Part shown: positions 17,639-26,659 of the stretch, piece after piece
How positions within the stretch are numbered: the first letter of the stretch is position 1
Layout: the number at the start of each line of letters is the position of its first letter
DNA from: Chitinophaga polysaccharea
GTDB taxonomy: Bacteria; Bacteroidota; Bacteroidia; Chitinophagales; Chitinophagaceae
Direction of reading: 5' to 3'
NCBI RefSeq assembly: GCF_902150045.1
Contig: NZ_CABFVU010000001.1
Location: forward strand, 2,976,001-3,040,000
Length of the DNA stretch: 64,000 bases
The notes under the pieces: model-generated
The model's input: only the letters and a program-made list of their open reading frames with translations
Database searches by the model: none
Told to the model about the DNA's origin: nothing
Made by a program: the position numbers and the translations under genes

Positions 17639-20008
17639 TTATTCTTTTATTATTCTGCATCCGTATAACGGGCCCGCGCTATTATTGGCTTTGGGCACGA
17701 AGCGGATGTTTACGCTTTGTTTACCTTTGGTAAGATGCTCCGGAATATCGTATGAAACAGGATAGAAGCGGCTCTCTTTAAATTTGTTGAGATCTTCGGT
17801 AGCAATGGTAGTGCCATCTACAATGATATCAAAGGTGCGGCCCCGGTTATCCATGCCCCAGTAGGTGCATTGCAGTGAATGGCGGGAGTTGGGATCTACC
17901 TTCATGTTAAAGGAGAAATATCCTCCGGGCCAGGCGATACGCCATTTACGTCCATGTTCCTCTTCCGTGCTGGTTTTTTCACCGGTAAATTCATGATCCC
18001 TTTCAGGTTGCATTTCACCGGGGCGCAGAATATCTGTAGTACGTGCATCCAGTTCCTGCTGTGCTTTTTTCGCGGCAGCGTATTTCACCTGCTGTTCCTG
18101 CCAGCTTTGCGGGGTAAATACATCCCAGTATACGGTGTAGTATTCATTGCGGGTTTGATAAAAAGGAGTGAGTGTTACATCCTTTGGCTGCGCGGTACCG
18201 GTGGTGCGGAAGATGAGCGATTCAGGATCTTCCGTCCGGCTGATCCACGTAACGGGTTGCTGGTTGGCTGGTACCAGTACAGGAACGCCGCTTACAGGGT
18301 CGGGTTCTTTTTCTCCCAGGGTGCCGGACAATAATACCGGGCCATAGAATAATGCCTGCCTGTTGGGATTGTCAGGGAGGGCTTCTGAATATACATCTGC
18401 CGGTAGGGTAAGCGTTACCTGGTCGTTGTTCTTCCAGTTGCGGGTAACAGAGAGGTAGCCGCTTTCATCTGTCTGCAGTGGTTGTTCCGTACCATTTACC
18501 CGGAGGGTCATACCTGCCCTGGCCCATGCCGGTTTGCGGATACGCATGGTGAATGGCGCTGCTTTCTTTGTGCTAACGGTGAGGGTTATACGATTATCTG
18601 CTGGCAGTTTGTTTTCCTGTTTTATAGTAACACCTTTCTCTTTCCATTGCAGTACGGAAGGGATAAACAGGTTTACGAACAGGCTGCCGTCGGCGCCACG
18701 ATAGTAAATGCTTTCCCCGTATTTCACATGATTCTCCATGCCTGATCCCACGCAGCAGGTGAAGGTTTCAAACTCATCGCTGTATTCTTTATGACCTCCC
18801 ATACGGAGCGGCACAAAATAGCACATCATACCGGTTTCGTGGTGTTGCGAGGCGAGGATATGATTGTATAATGCTTTCTCGTAGTAGTCCATCAGGCGTG
18901 CCTGCGGATCCAGTGCAAACAGGTGCCTGGTGAGTTTAAGCATGTTATAGGTATTGCATGTTTCGGTGGTATTGTCGGTGAGCGCTTCATTGAGCTGTCT
19001 TGCGGGACCGAAGTATTCATAATTGCTGTTGCCCCCGTTTGCGTAGGAGTGGTCCCTGGTAACTACTTCCCAGAAGTATTTTGCGATAGCCGCATCTTTG
19101 GGATCTTTATTCAGCTCATACCTGCGGATACTGGCAATGGCCTTAGGGATCTGGGTGTTGGAGTGCTTTCCCGGAAGTATATCTTTCCCTATAGCCAGGG
19201 AATCCAGGATGCGTTTATCATAAAAGCGATAGGAGAGGTCCAGGTATTTTTTATCGCCGCTTAAAGCGTAGGTATTTACCAGTGTTTCCGCCATGCCCCC
19301 GTATTCGCAGATCAGCATTTTCTGCATCTGTTCTTCCGACAGGTTTTTGATCACGTTGCCGGTCCAGTCGGCGATGCCTTTGTTTACCTGCAGCGCTTCC
19401 GCATTGTTACAGTACAGCCATGCGTCCAGCAGGCCGGCCATGATTTTGTGCACGGTATACCAGGGCGACCAGCCGCCGTTAAGGTCGAAGCCCCGGGAAC
19501 GGATATCGCCGGCAGCAATTTCAGACCAGAGTTTATCATCATTGGGGAAGGCGCCTATATAACCATTGTGGCGGTTCTGCTGGCACAGTGCCAGCTCACT
19601 GACCAGGTAGGCCACCCGGTTGAGATAGGCCGTATCTTTAGTGGCGGCATATTGCATGGAGCAGGCCGACAGGTAATGCCCCATGGTATGGCCTGCAAGA
19701 CCGCCCGTTTCCCATCCGCCATATTGTTTGCCTTTTGCAGGTAGCCCGGCATTGGTGCGGAAGGCAGATAACAGCCGGTCGGGATCTATCTTTAACAGGT
19801 ACCTGGCATCCGCCTGCATCGCTGTTTTAAATGGGCTCTCCAGGAGGGTGACATCTGTTATCGGGAACGGGTATGCTTTTATGGTGGCAGCCGGCAGCAC
19901 TTTCATCTTTTTTTCTTTCCATTCCGGCACATAGGATTGAGCGCAGGCGCTATAGTACAGCTGGAGGCTGCCTGCCAGCAACAGCCCTGTAGTGATCAGT
20001 CTTTTCAT
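17639..20008 (-). CDS. Exported beta-L-arabinofuranosidase-like enzyme, GH127/GH146 group
   Basis: A 789-residue exported protein (signal peptide to about ACAQ, residue 24) of the former DUF1680 group. The cysteine-zinc catalytic set is visible: Glu349 and Cys351 in TETC, and the Cys pair 418-419 in FETFTCCVGSGMENH. This corresponds to Glu338, Cys340, Cys417 and Cys418 of HypBA1. The TCCVGSGMENH form looks closer to GH146 than to classical GH127. The C-terminal 200 residues form extra beta domains (DUF4986- and DUF6805-like, from memory). It probably removes beta-linked arabinofuranose from pectic side chains. ATG 20008 is chosen over upstream in-frame ATGs because it begins the signal peptide. 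It is divergent from galM, sharing candidate operator 2. Confidence 0.88.
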   Translation of the reverse strand: MKRLITTGLLLAGSLQLYYSACAQSYVPEWKEKKMKVLPAATIKAYPFPITDVTLLESPFKTAMQADARYLLKIDPDRLLSAFRTNAGLPAKGKQYGGWETGGLAGHTMGHYLSACSMQYAATKDTAYLNRVAYLVSELALCQQNRHNGYIGAFPNDDKLWSEIAAGDIRSRGFDLNGGWSPWYTVHKIMAGLLDAWLYCNNAEALQVNKGIADWTGNVIKNLSEEQMQKMLICEYGGMAETLVNTYALSGDKKYLDLSYRFYDKRILDSLAIGKDILPGKHSNTQIPKAIASIRRYELNKDPKDAAIAKYFWEVVTRDHSYANGGNSNYEYFGPARQLNEALTDNTTETCNTYNMLKLTRHLFALDPQARLMDYYEKALYNHILASQHHETGMMCYFVPLRMGGHKEYSDEFETFTCCVGSGMENHVKYGESIYYRGADGSLFVNLFIPSVLQWKEKGVTIKQENKLPADNRITLTVSTKKAAPFTMRIRKPAWARAGMTLRVNGTEQPLQTDESGYLSVTRNWKNNDQVTLTLPADVYSEALPDNPNRQALFYGPVLLSGTLGEKEPDPVSGVPVLVPANQQPVTWISRTEDPESLIFRTTGTAQPKDVTLTPFYQTRNEYYTVYWDVFTPQSWQEQQVKYAAAKKAQQELDARTTDILRPGEMQPERDHEFTGEKTSTEEEHGRKWRIAWPGGYFSFNMKVDPNSRHSLQCTYWGMDNRGRTFDIIVDGTTIATEDLNKFKESRFYPVSYDIPEHLTKGKQSVNIRFVPKANNSAGPLYGCRIIKE

Positions 20009-20107
20009 TTCTTCAGTATTTAACATGCTAAAACTAATCCGCACACCGTATACTTACTTTCCAATTATTGACAGATAGTACACGTATTTTAATCAATAGC
20101 GTTTTTA

Positions 20108-20124
20108 ATTGTTCTTGTGACAAT
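20108..20124. promoter_or_regulatory. Candidate AraR operator 2 (ATTGT-N7-ACAAT)
   Basis: ATTGTTCTTGTGACAAT lies in the 198-bp gap between two divergent genes: 99 bp from the GH127/GH146-type start and 82 bp from the galM start. Its half TGTGACAAT is identical to operator 1, so one bound protein could control both genes. Confidence 0.6.
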
Positions 20125-20206
20125 AAATTTCAAATAAAAATATTTGACTTTAACGGGATTATCCCGATATTTAGTGACTCTTTTTCACTTAACATCAAAA
20201 TACGTT

Positions 20207-21367
20207 ATGGACATGAACCTTAAGGCGTTAACCGCTCTCATGATTTCAGGCGGTACCATGCTGGCCTCCTGCAACAATAATACTGCAAAAACAGCCGAAA
20301 GCAAGGATTCTACTGCAACAGCTGAAACGGCTGTAACAAATGGTCCACGCAGCTTTGGCCAGGCAGATGGCCAGGAAGTGTTGCAATATACCCTGAAGAA
20401 TGCAAACGGGATGGAAGTAAAGATCCTGAACTATGGCGGTACCATCACGGATATTATCACCCCCGACAAACAGGGAGAGAAAGGCAATGTGGTATTGTCT
20501 TACGATTCACTTTCCGGCTATCAGCAGAAAGGTCAGCCATATTTTGGGGCACTGGTGGGCCGTTATGCCAACCGTATTGCCAATGCAAAGTTTAAACTGG
20601 ATGGCAAAGAGTACACATTGGCTCCTAACAATAACGGTAACAGTTTGCACGGCGGACTGAAAGGATTTGACAAAGTAGTTTGGGCGGCCACTCCTGCGGG
20701 CGACAGCAGCCTGCAGCTGGTATATAACAGTAAAGACGGAGAAGAAGGCTACCCTGGTAATCTCCAGGCTACTGTAGTGTATACGCTCACGCCAGACAAC
20801 GCCCTGCAGATCACCTACAAGGCTACTACCGATAAGCCAACACCGGTGAACCTTACCAATCATGCTTACTTCAATCTTTCCGCAGGAAAAGACAGCACTA
20901 TCCTCGGGCATGAATTGTCTCTGAAGGCCAGTCGCTACACCCCTGTAAATGATAAGCTGATCCCAACCGGTAAACTGGAGCCTGTGAAAGGCACGCCAAT
21001 GGATTTTACTACTGCTAAAAAGATCGGTGCAGATATAGGTAAAGTAAAAGGAGGCTACGATCACAACTGGGTACTGGACAAACAGGAAGGCGTACTGGAA
21101 ACAGTAGCTACACTGTATGACCCTACCAGCGGCCGTTACATGGAAGTAGCCACCACTCAGCCTGGTATCCAGTTCTATACCGGCAACTTCCTGGATGGTA
21201 CGCTTACCAACACCCGTAACGGGCAGAAATATGTGCAGAATGCCGCTCTTTGCCTGGAAACACAACACTTCCCTGATTCTCCCAACCAGCCGTCTTTCCC
21301 GAATGTGATCCTGAAACCAGGTGACACATTTTCGCAGACAACTGTGTATAAGTTTTCAGTGAAATAA
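20207..21367 (+). CDS. galM: Lipoprotein aldose 1-epimerase (mutarotase)
   Basis: A 386-residue mutarotase interconverting alpha and beta anomers of free aldoses. A lipobox (MLASC, Cys22) anchors it in an outer layer of the cell, unlike cytoplasmic GalM. Catalytic His219 in NLTNHAYFNL and Glu351 in LCLETQHFPDSPN are present, as are RYANRI and HGG (148-150). The start at 20207 is preferred because it gives a proper lipoprotein signal. It is divergent from the arabinofuranosidase, suggesting it equilibrates released arabinose (or another sugar) in the periplasm before transport. It ends 8 bp before repeat copy 2. Confidence 0.93.
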   Translation: MDMNLKALTALMISGGTMLASCNNNTAKTAESKDSTATAETAVTNGPRSFGQADGQEVLQYTLKNANGMEVKILNYGGTITDIITPDKQGEKGNVVLSYDSLSGYQQKGQPYFGALVGRYANRIANAKFKLDGKEYTLAPNNNGNSLHGGLKGFDKVVWAATPAGDSSLQLVYNSKDGEEGYPGNLQATVVYTLTPDNALQITYKATTDKPTPVNLTNHAYFNLSAGKDSTILGHELSLKASRYTPVNDKLIPTGKLEPVKGTPMDFTTAKKIGADIGKVKGGYDHNWVLDKQEGVLETVATLYDPTSGRYMEVATTQPGIQFYTGNFLDGTLTNTRNGQKYVQNAALCLETQHFPDSPNQPSFPNVILKPGDTFSQTTVYKFSVK

Positions 21368-21375
21368 CTCGCTTA

Positions 21376-21631
21376 CCGCCTTCGGCGGCGCGCGGAGTTT
21401 GTCTGACTCAGGATTAAACTGATTACGCTGATTACACTGATTACGCTGATTACACTGATTTTATCTTTGAGATTTAGTAAATGATTAAGGGAGATAAAAG
21501 CGGGTATTGCTTTTATCTCCCTTAATTTTTTATTAATTCAATCCTTTAAAAATCCAAAAGATAAAATCAGTGTAATCAGCGTAATCAGTTTAATCCTGAG
21601 TCAGACAAACTCCGCGCGCCGCCGAAGGCGG
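21376..21631. repeat. Long intergenic inverted repeat, family copy 2 (256 bp)
   Basis: The left arm begins CCGCCTTCGGCGGCGCGCGG, then AGTTTGTCTGACTCAGGATT and alternating 9-nt units GATTACGCT and GATTACACT. The right arm is its reverse complement but has one 18-nt pair of units fewer. The centre holds a perfect 18-bp hairpin (21484-21501 with 21509-21526). It fills the gap between convergent galM and susD, within 9 bp of both stops, and can form a giant cruciform or bidirectional terminator. Confidence 0.88.
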
Positions 21632-21638
21632 CCCACCA

Positions 21639-23105
21639 CTAATAGTTAGGGTTCTGCACGAGTGTGCCTTTGCTTCTGTCGATCTCCTGCTGAGGCATCG
21701 GGAAGTAGTAGTTTTTGGGTTTGCTGAATTTCCGTGGCGCCCCGCCCCTGGTGATCACGGTACCGTTATACGCCAGCTTGGGCTTTTTGTACAGCTCCAC
21801 GATATCCACCAGGCTGGCTTTGTCCCAGCGCAGCAGGTCCTGGTGCCTTTCATTTTCCCCGCATAGTTCCACCCTGCGTTCATGCATCAGTGCGGCCATG
21901 CCGGCATTGGTAACAGCAGGCAAAGTGGCTGAAGCACGTTTGCGGATGGCATTGATTTCCACATCACCGGCGCCTGGTCCGTTTAAGCGGATCTTTGCTT
22001 CTGCTACCAGCAGGTAAATATCTGCCGCGCGCATCAGTGGTGTTTTAAGAGAGTAATCCAATCCGCCGGAGGGTTTCCAGCTGCAGAATTTCTTGTAGTG
22101 ATAGCCGCTCCAGGAAGCCGCCGCTTCATAGGTGGCAATGCCGGTACCGATGTTGATCTTATCGCCGGGCTGCATGATACAGATGTTTTTACGTGGATCG
22201 CCGGCTTCAAATTCATCTACCAGTCCTTTGGTAGGGTAGAAGAAACTCCATCCGTTCCAGTTGCGGGGGGCATGATAGGTAATGAAATCGGAGTAACCAT
22301 TTCCATCTACTGTTTGAACGGCCAGCAGCATTTCCGGATTATTGCCGGTGGCTACGCTGAAATTATCCGCATAGTTAGGCGCCAGTTTATAGTTAGCATT
22401 GCTAATTACTTTGTTGCCGTATTCAATGGCTTTGTCCAGCTTGGCCCAGTTCATATACAGTTTACAAAGCAGGCCCCATGCAGCGCCTTTGCTTACGCGG
22501 CCTTTATTGGCATCATCATAGCTTTCGGGCAGCTGATCGGCAGCCGCCAGTAAGTCGCTTTCAATCTGGGCGCGCAGCTCATCTGCTGTTACTTTGGGTT
22601 TGTTGTAGGAAGATTTGAGTACATCATCTTCCGTGATAATAGGAGCTTCGCCATAGATCAGCAGCAGGCGCCAGTAAGCGAATGCGCGGAAGAAGTGTGC
22701 TTCTCCCAGGCAGCGGTTCTTAATGTCAGCATCCATGCCTGCAATTTTAGGTACATAGATCAGTACGTTGTTGGAGCGGTTAATGGTTTCATATTTCCAT
22801 CTCCAGCCTACTCTTACGCTGTAGGTGGATGCATCATAGGTGAAATCTTCTATCACCCCATCGTAATCATGATCACCGCCGCGTACCTGGTCGTCTGAGC
22901 AATTATCGAACACAAATTCATTAAAGCCGGTATAATCTTCTTCCAGTAAAATATTATAGATACCGGTTACGCCGTCCACAGCATCGCTTTGGTTACGCCA
23001 GTAGTTACCGGTACTGTACAATCCCTGTGGAGTTACATCCAGTACGCTTTTACAGCCGGTGAAAAGTAACCCCGTGAGTGCTAATATATATTTGATCCGT
23101 TGCAT
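21639..23105 (-). CDS. SusD/RagB-like glycan-binding outer-membrane lipoprotein
   Basis: A 488-residue cell-surface lipoprotein that caps the TonB-dependent channel encoded beside it and binds oligosaccharides. The lipobox LLFTGC (Cys18) is clear. SusD features follow: LYSTGNYWRNQSDAVDGV, an EAHFFRAFAYWRLL helix typical of the TPR core, and the C-terminal RRVELCGENERHQDLLRW. It follows the SusC gene by 26 bp in the usual order. The substrate cannot be read, but neighbours point to arabinose-containing glycans. Confidence 0.95.
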   Translation of the reverse strand: MQRIKYILALTGLLFTGCKSVLDVTPQGLYSTGNYWRNQSDAVDGVTGIYNILLEEDYTGFNEFVFDNCSDDQVRGGDHDYDGVIEDFTYDASTYSVRVGWRWKYETINRSNNVLIYVPKIAGMDADIKNRCLGEAHFFRAFAYWRLLLIYGEAPIITEDDVLKSSYNKPKVTADELRAQIESDLLAAADQLPESYDDANKGRVSKGAAWGLLCKLYMNWAKLDKAIEYGNKVISNANYKLAPNYADNFSVATGNNPEMLLAVQTVDGNGYSDFITYHAPRNWNGWSFFYPTKGLVDEFEAGDPRKNICIMQPGDKINIGTGIATYEAAASWSGYHYKKFCSWKPSGGLDYSLKTPLMRAADIYLLVAEAKIRLNGPGAGDVEINAIRKRASATLPAVTNAGMAALMHERRVELCGENERHQDLLRWDKASLVDIVELYKKPKLAYNGTVITRGGAPRKFSKPKNYYFPMPQQEIDRSKGTLVQNPNY

Positions 23106-23131
23106 AGTAATTGATTTAAAGTTCCCGTGAA

Positions 23132-26100
23132 TTAAAAGTTGAGGGTAGCGCCAAATGTAAAGGTCCGTGCCTGCGGATAAGCGGCTACGTCTACGCCTCT
23201 CTGCCTGTTCCCGTCGGAGGTGCCTTTGCTGCCGTCTGAAGAGCCGCTATAGCCCAGTTGCGGGGTCAGGCCGGAATAGCTGGTGAGCATGAACAGGTTT
23301 TGTGCGGCCACATATACATGGATATCTGAAATGCCGCTGCGTCCCCATACTTTGGATGGGATGGTGTAGCCAAGTGCTGCATTTCTCAGGGAGAAGTAAT
23401 CGCCGCTTTCCACGAAACGGTCGGAAGCGCGGTTGTTCTGGTTGGCATTGCCAAGGGTCATTCTGGGCACCGTGTTGCTGGTACCGGCGCCATGCCAGCG
23501 GTTCAGTGCATCTGCATAGAGGTTGTATGGATAGTTGGCATCCATTCCCTGCATTTTATCGGCGTTGTAAAGTTTTACGCCGCCTACACCGGCAAAGGAG
23601 AGGCTCAGGTCAAAGCCTTTATAGCCTGCGCTGGCCTGTATGCCATATACCACTTTAGGATTGGGGCTGCCCAGGTTTATGCGGTCTTTATCATTTACCA
23701 TGTTATCGCCATTGGTATCCAGGAAGCGTACATCGCCCGGTTGGATATTGTCTTTGTTGGGATCTTTGCTGATGTTGGGATCGTTATTGATCTCGTCCAT
23801 GGTCTGGTAAATACCGCCTGTTTTCCAGCCATAGAAAGAAGCCAGCGGCTGGCCCACATAGGTGCGGGAAATTTCCTGTCCCTGCCTGCCATAGGGGGTA
23901 GAGCCGATATAGGAAGAAGGGTCGTATAATTTAGTGACTTCATTTTTGATGAAGGATGCGTTGGCGCTTACATTATAATGGAACTTATCGTTGCCGCCCT
24001 GGTAGCCTACTTCTATTTCCCAGCCCTTGTTGTTTAACTGGCCAAGGTTCCGGTCGGGGATAGCGGAGGTGCCATGCAGATCCATTTCAGGAGCTGGTAC
24101 CAGCATATCGTTGGTATTTTTATTAAACCAGGTGATGGTGGCATTCAGTTTATCATGGAAGAACCCTGCTTCCAGGCTGATGTTGGTCATTTCGGCTTTT
24201 TCCCAGGTGATATCCGGGTTGGCCAGCCTGGAGTTCCAGATGCCGGTGTACGAGGTTTCCCCGAAATTATAGCGGCGGTCTTTATTGATCTGTGCGAGGT
24301 ACTGGAATTCGGTAACATTCTGGTTACCCAGTTGTCCCCAGCCACCTGTTATTTTGAGGTTGCTGATTGCTTTGATATTGTCTTTGAAGAAGCTTTCATC
24401 GGAGATACGCCAGCCTGCGGAGAAGGCGGGGAAATAGCCCCAGCGCTGGTCTGGTGCAAACCTGGAGGATCCGTCGGCGCGGAAGGTAACGGTGAGCAGG
24501 TATTTATCTTTAAAGCCGTAAAAACCCCTGATAAATCCGGAGGCAATGGCATTGGCATTAAAGTAATTGCCTTTTGCATCGTGGATGTCGTTACCATTGC
24601 TTAGTACCAGTTGGTCTTTCGATTCATCATTATATCCCCATCTTTCCGCCTGGTTCCAGGACCCGTTATAGGTTTGCTGGGAGTAGCCACCGGTAACAGT
24701 GATGTGATGTATGTTCGACAGCACTTTGTTATAGGTGAGGAATATTTCACTCAGCTGGCTGTTATAGCTTTCATTGCGGGTAAAAAGTTCAGCATGATCG
24801 CGGGCCCTGGTTTGGTCAAGTACTTTCGGGTTGAAGCTGAACTGGTTCACCAGGCTGCCATCGAAACCATAATTGGCGCGGAGGGAAAGTCCATCCATGA
24901 TCTCCACTTCGGCATATACGCTGGCCAGCATGCGGTAGTTTTTGGTCCAGGTGTCAGTGGTTTCAGCAGTATATACGGGGTTATTGATATCGCCCAGTTC
25001 ATTGCTGGCTTTAGAGCTGCCCCAGCTGCCATCGGGGTTGTGAACGGGGATAGCGGGGTTAAAGCGCAGCGCGCTGAAAATAAGACCGGTTTGTGAAGAA
25101 TAGGTATCGGGTCCGCTGTTTTGTTTATAGGTAAGCTGCAGGTTTTCGCCCACTTTTACACGCTTGCCCAGCTTATGTTCTGAGTTGATGCGTACGGAAT
25201 ATCTTTTGAAGTAGGAGTTGGTGATGATGCCATCTTCATTATAGTAACCTGCGCTGAACATATAATTGGAAGTATTGTTACCGCCCCGCAGGTTCACATC
25301 AGCATTGGTGATATGCCCGGTGCCAAACAGTGCGCGCTGCCAGTCGGTGCGCTGGGTGGCATAGTATGGATCCTGCCATACAGCCTCTATAGGTACTCCA
25401 TCGTTGGTATAGCGTTCCTGTTTCAGTTTTACCAGATCGGGAGCGGTGAGCAGCGACACATAGTGTGAGACGTTGGAAATGCCGCGGTATACATTCACCG
25501 ATGCCTTCAGTTTTTCGCCATAATTACCTTTTTTGGTGGTAATGATCACCACGCCGTTAGCGGCGCGGGTGCCATAGATAGCAGAAGAGGAGGCGTCTTT
25601 AAGTATTTCCATGGAGGCGATGTCGTTTGGGCTTACATCGGCCAGGCCGCCTGCGGGCACGCCGTCAATAATGATCAGCGGGTCGGCATTATTAATGGTG
25701 CCGGTACCGCGTATACGGATAGAGGGCGTGCTGCCGGGAGAGGCGTCGGACCGAACTATATCCACGCCTGTAACGCGGCCCTGGATGGCCTGTGCGGCGT
25801 CTGATACAGGGAGGTTCTTAATATCTGATCCTTTTACAGAGGCGATGGTACCGGTTACATCGCGGCGGCTCTGCACACCGTAACCTACTACCACTACTTC
25901 TCCCAATCCTTTGGTGGCGGCGGCCAGGGCTACATTGATAATGGTTTTGTCGCCGATAGTAACTGTTTGGGGTTCGTACCCTATAAACGAGAACAAAACC
26001 GATTTAGCACCCGGTGGTAAAGAAAGGGTATAGTTCCCTTTTGCATCGGTACTGGCGCCGGCAGAGGTGCCGGTTACGATAATATTTACACCAGGCAGAC

Positions 26101-26221
26101 CAGCACCATCTGCCGTCCCGGTAACTTTTCCGGTAAGGGTCTTTTGCGCAAAAGCCACGCTGCTGGCTACGCATAGAAAGACCATCAGAAAGCATAATTT
26201 TCCAATTAATGAGTACCTCAT
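23132..26221 (-). CDS. SusC/RagA-like TonB-dependent outer-membrane transporter
   Basis: A 1029-residue outer-membrane receptor. A signal peptide (about 1-25, ending AFAQ) precedes a carboxypeptidase-D-like domain (28-112), the plug with VVVVGYGVQSRRDVTGTI and ATYGTRAANG-type sequence (AIYGTRAANGVVIITTKKG), and the 22-strand barrel ending in the usual C-terminal Phe (TLNF). It imports oligosaccharides with the SusD partner, powered by TonB. No FecR/ECF regulator is next to it and no copy of the ATTGT-N7-ACAAT palindrome was found upstream. Confidence 0.95.
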   Translation of the reverse strand: MRYSLIGKLCFLMVFLCVASSVAFAQKTLTGKVTGTADGAGLPGVNIIVTGTSAGASTDAKGNYTLSLPPGAKSVLFSFIGYEPQTVTIGDKTIINVALAAATKGLGEVVVVGYGVQSRRDVTGTIASVKGSDIKNLPVSDAAQAIQGRVTGVDIVRSDASPGSTPSIRIRGTGTINNADPLIIIDGVPAGGLADVSPNDIASMEILKDASSSAIYGTRAANGVVIITTKKGNYGEKLKASVNVYRGISNVSHYVSLLTAPDLVKLKQERYTNDGVPIEAVWQDPYYATQRTDWQRALFGTGHITNADVNLRGGNNTSNYMFSAGYYNEDGIITNSYFKRYSVRINSEHKLGKRVKVGENLQLTYKQNSGPDTYSSQTGLIFSALRFNPAIPVHNPDGSWGSSKASNELGDINNPVYTAETTDTWTKNYRMLASVYAEVEIMDGLSLRANYGFDGSLVNQFSFNPKVLDQTRARDHAELFTRNESYNSQLSEIFLTYNKVLSNIHHITVTGGYSQQTYNGSWNQAERWGYNDESKDQLVLSNGNDIHDAKGNYFNANAIASGFIRGFYGFKDKYLLTVTFRADGSSRFAPDQRWGYFPAFSAGWRISDESFFKDNIKAISNLKITGGWGQLGNQNVTEFQYLAQINKDRRYNFGETSYTGIWNSRLANPDITWEKAEMTNISLEAGFFHDKLNATITWFNKNTNDMLVPAPEMDLHGTSAIPDRNLGQLNNKGWEIEVGYQGGNDKFHYNVSANASFIKNEVTKLYDPSSYIGSTPYGRQGQEISRTYVGQPLASFYGWKTGGIYQTMDEINNDPNISKDPNKDNIQPGDVRFLDTNGDNMVNDKDRINLGSPNPKVVYGIQASAGYKGFDLSLSFAGVGGVKLYNADKMQGMDANYPYNLYADALNRWHGAGTSNTVPRMTLGNANQNNRASDRFVESGDYFSLRNAALGYTIPSKVWGRSGISDIHVYVAAQNLFMLTSYSGLTPQLGYSGSSDGSKGTSDGNRQRGVDVAAYPQARTFTFGATLNF

Positions 26222-26659
26222 AACAAATGAATAAGACGTGAATTTGAATAAACGTAAATGGAACAGATATACGGCCTGTCTTTATTGTTTTGTAGCCTAA
26301 TGTTTTTTGGTTGTGATTAAATAAATTTGCTAAATCGTTATTGCACATCTGCCTGCTGCAGGGATCTTATATAATTCACTGCGTCCCTCAAAAAGAGATG
26401 AAACAAAGTTGGCTTTCACATGATCAATATGGCACGTCGTATCGCTTAGTCAGAAAAGGAATTACATATCTACATCACATTGCATTGTATCATTTTCTGC
26501 TGGTAAGGTAACGAATTTTGTAAATGTACGTGTATAGTTTTTTGCCCGGGTATGGTACTGGATTAATTATGTATTAATACTTTGAAAGGCGTAAGGGATA
26601 CGCTTATGGGGAAAGTAAAGGAGGGGGACTTTTAATAGTCCCCCTGGTTGACATATCAT
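26222..26659. other. 438-bp intergenic region, no gene seen
   Basis: The stretch between the SusC gene start and the permease stop is AT-rich near SusC, as expected for its promoter. It contains a permease terminator at 26623 and one short unlikely frame. No repeat copy, operator match or RNA gene was found here. Confidence 0.5.
26623..26644 (-). terminator. Hairpin downstream of the APC permease gene
   Basis: GGGGGACT pairs with AGTCCCCC around a 6-nt loop, 15 bp after the minus-strand stop. The following minus-strand text CTCCTTTACTTTCC is only moderately T-rich, so termination strength is uncertain. Confidence 0.55.

Noticed and set aside
21410..21461. Repeated GATTACGCT/GATTACACT units suggested a CRISPR or simple tandem array
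   Set aside because: The units are 9 nt, have no spacers and lie within one arm of a palindrome matched by the other arm.
26398..26511. A 37-codon frame beginning MKQSWLSHDQYG in the gap between SusC and the permease
   Set aside because: Short, isolated and without any family pattern or promoter; expected by chance.
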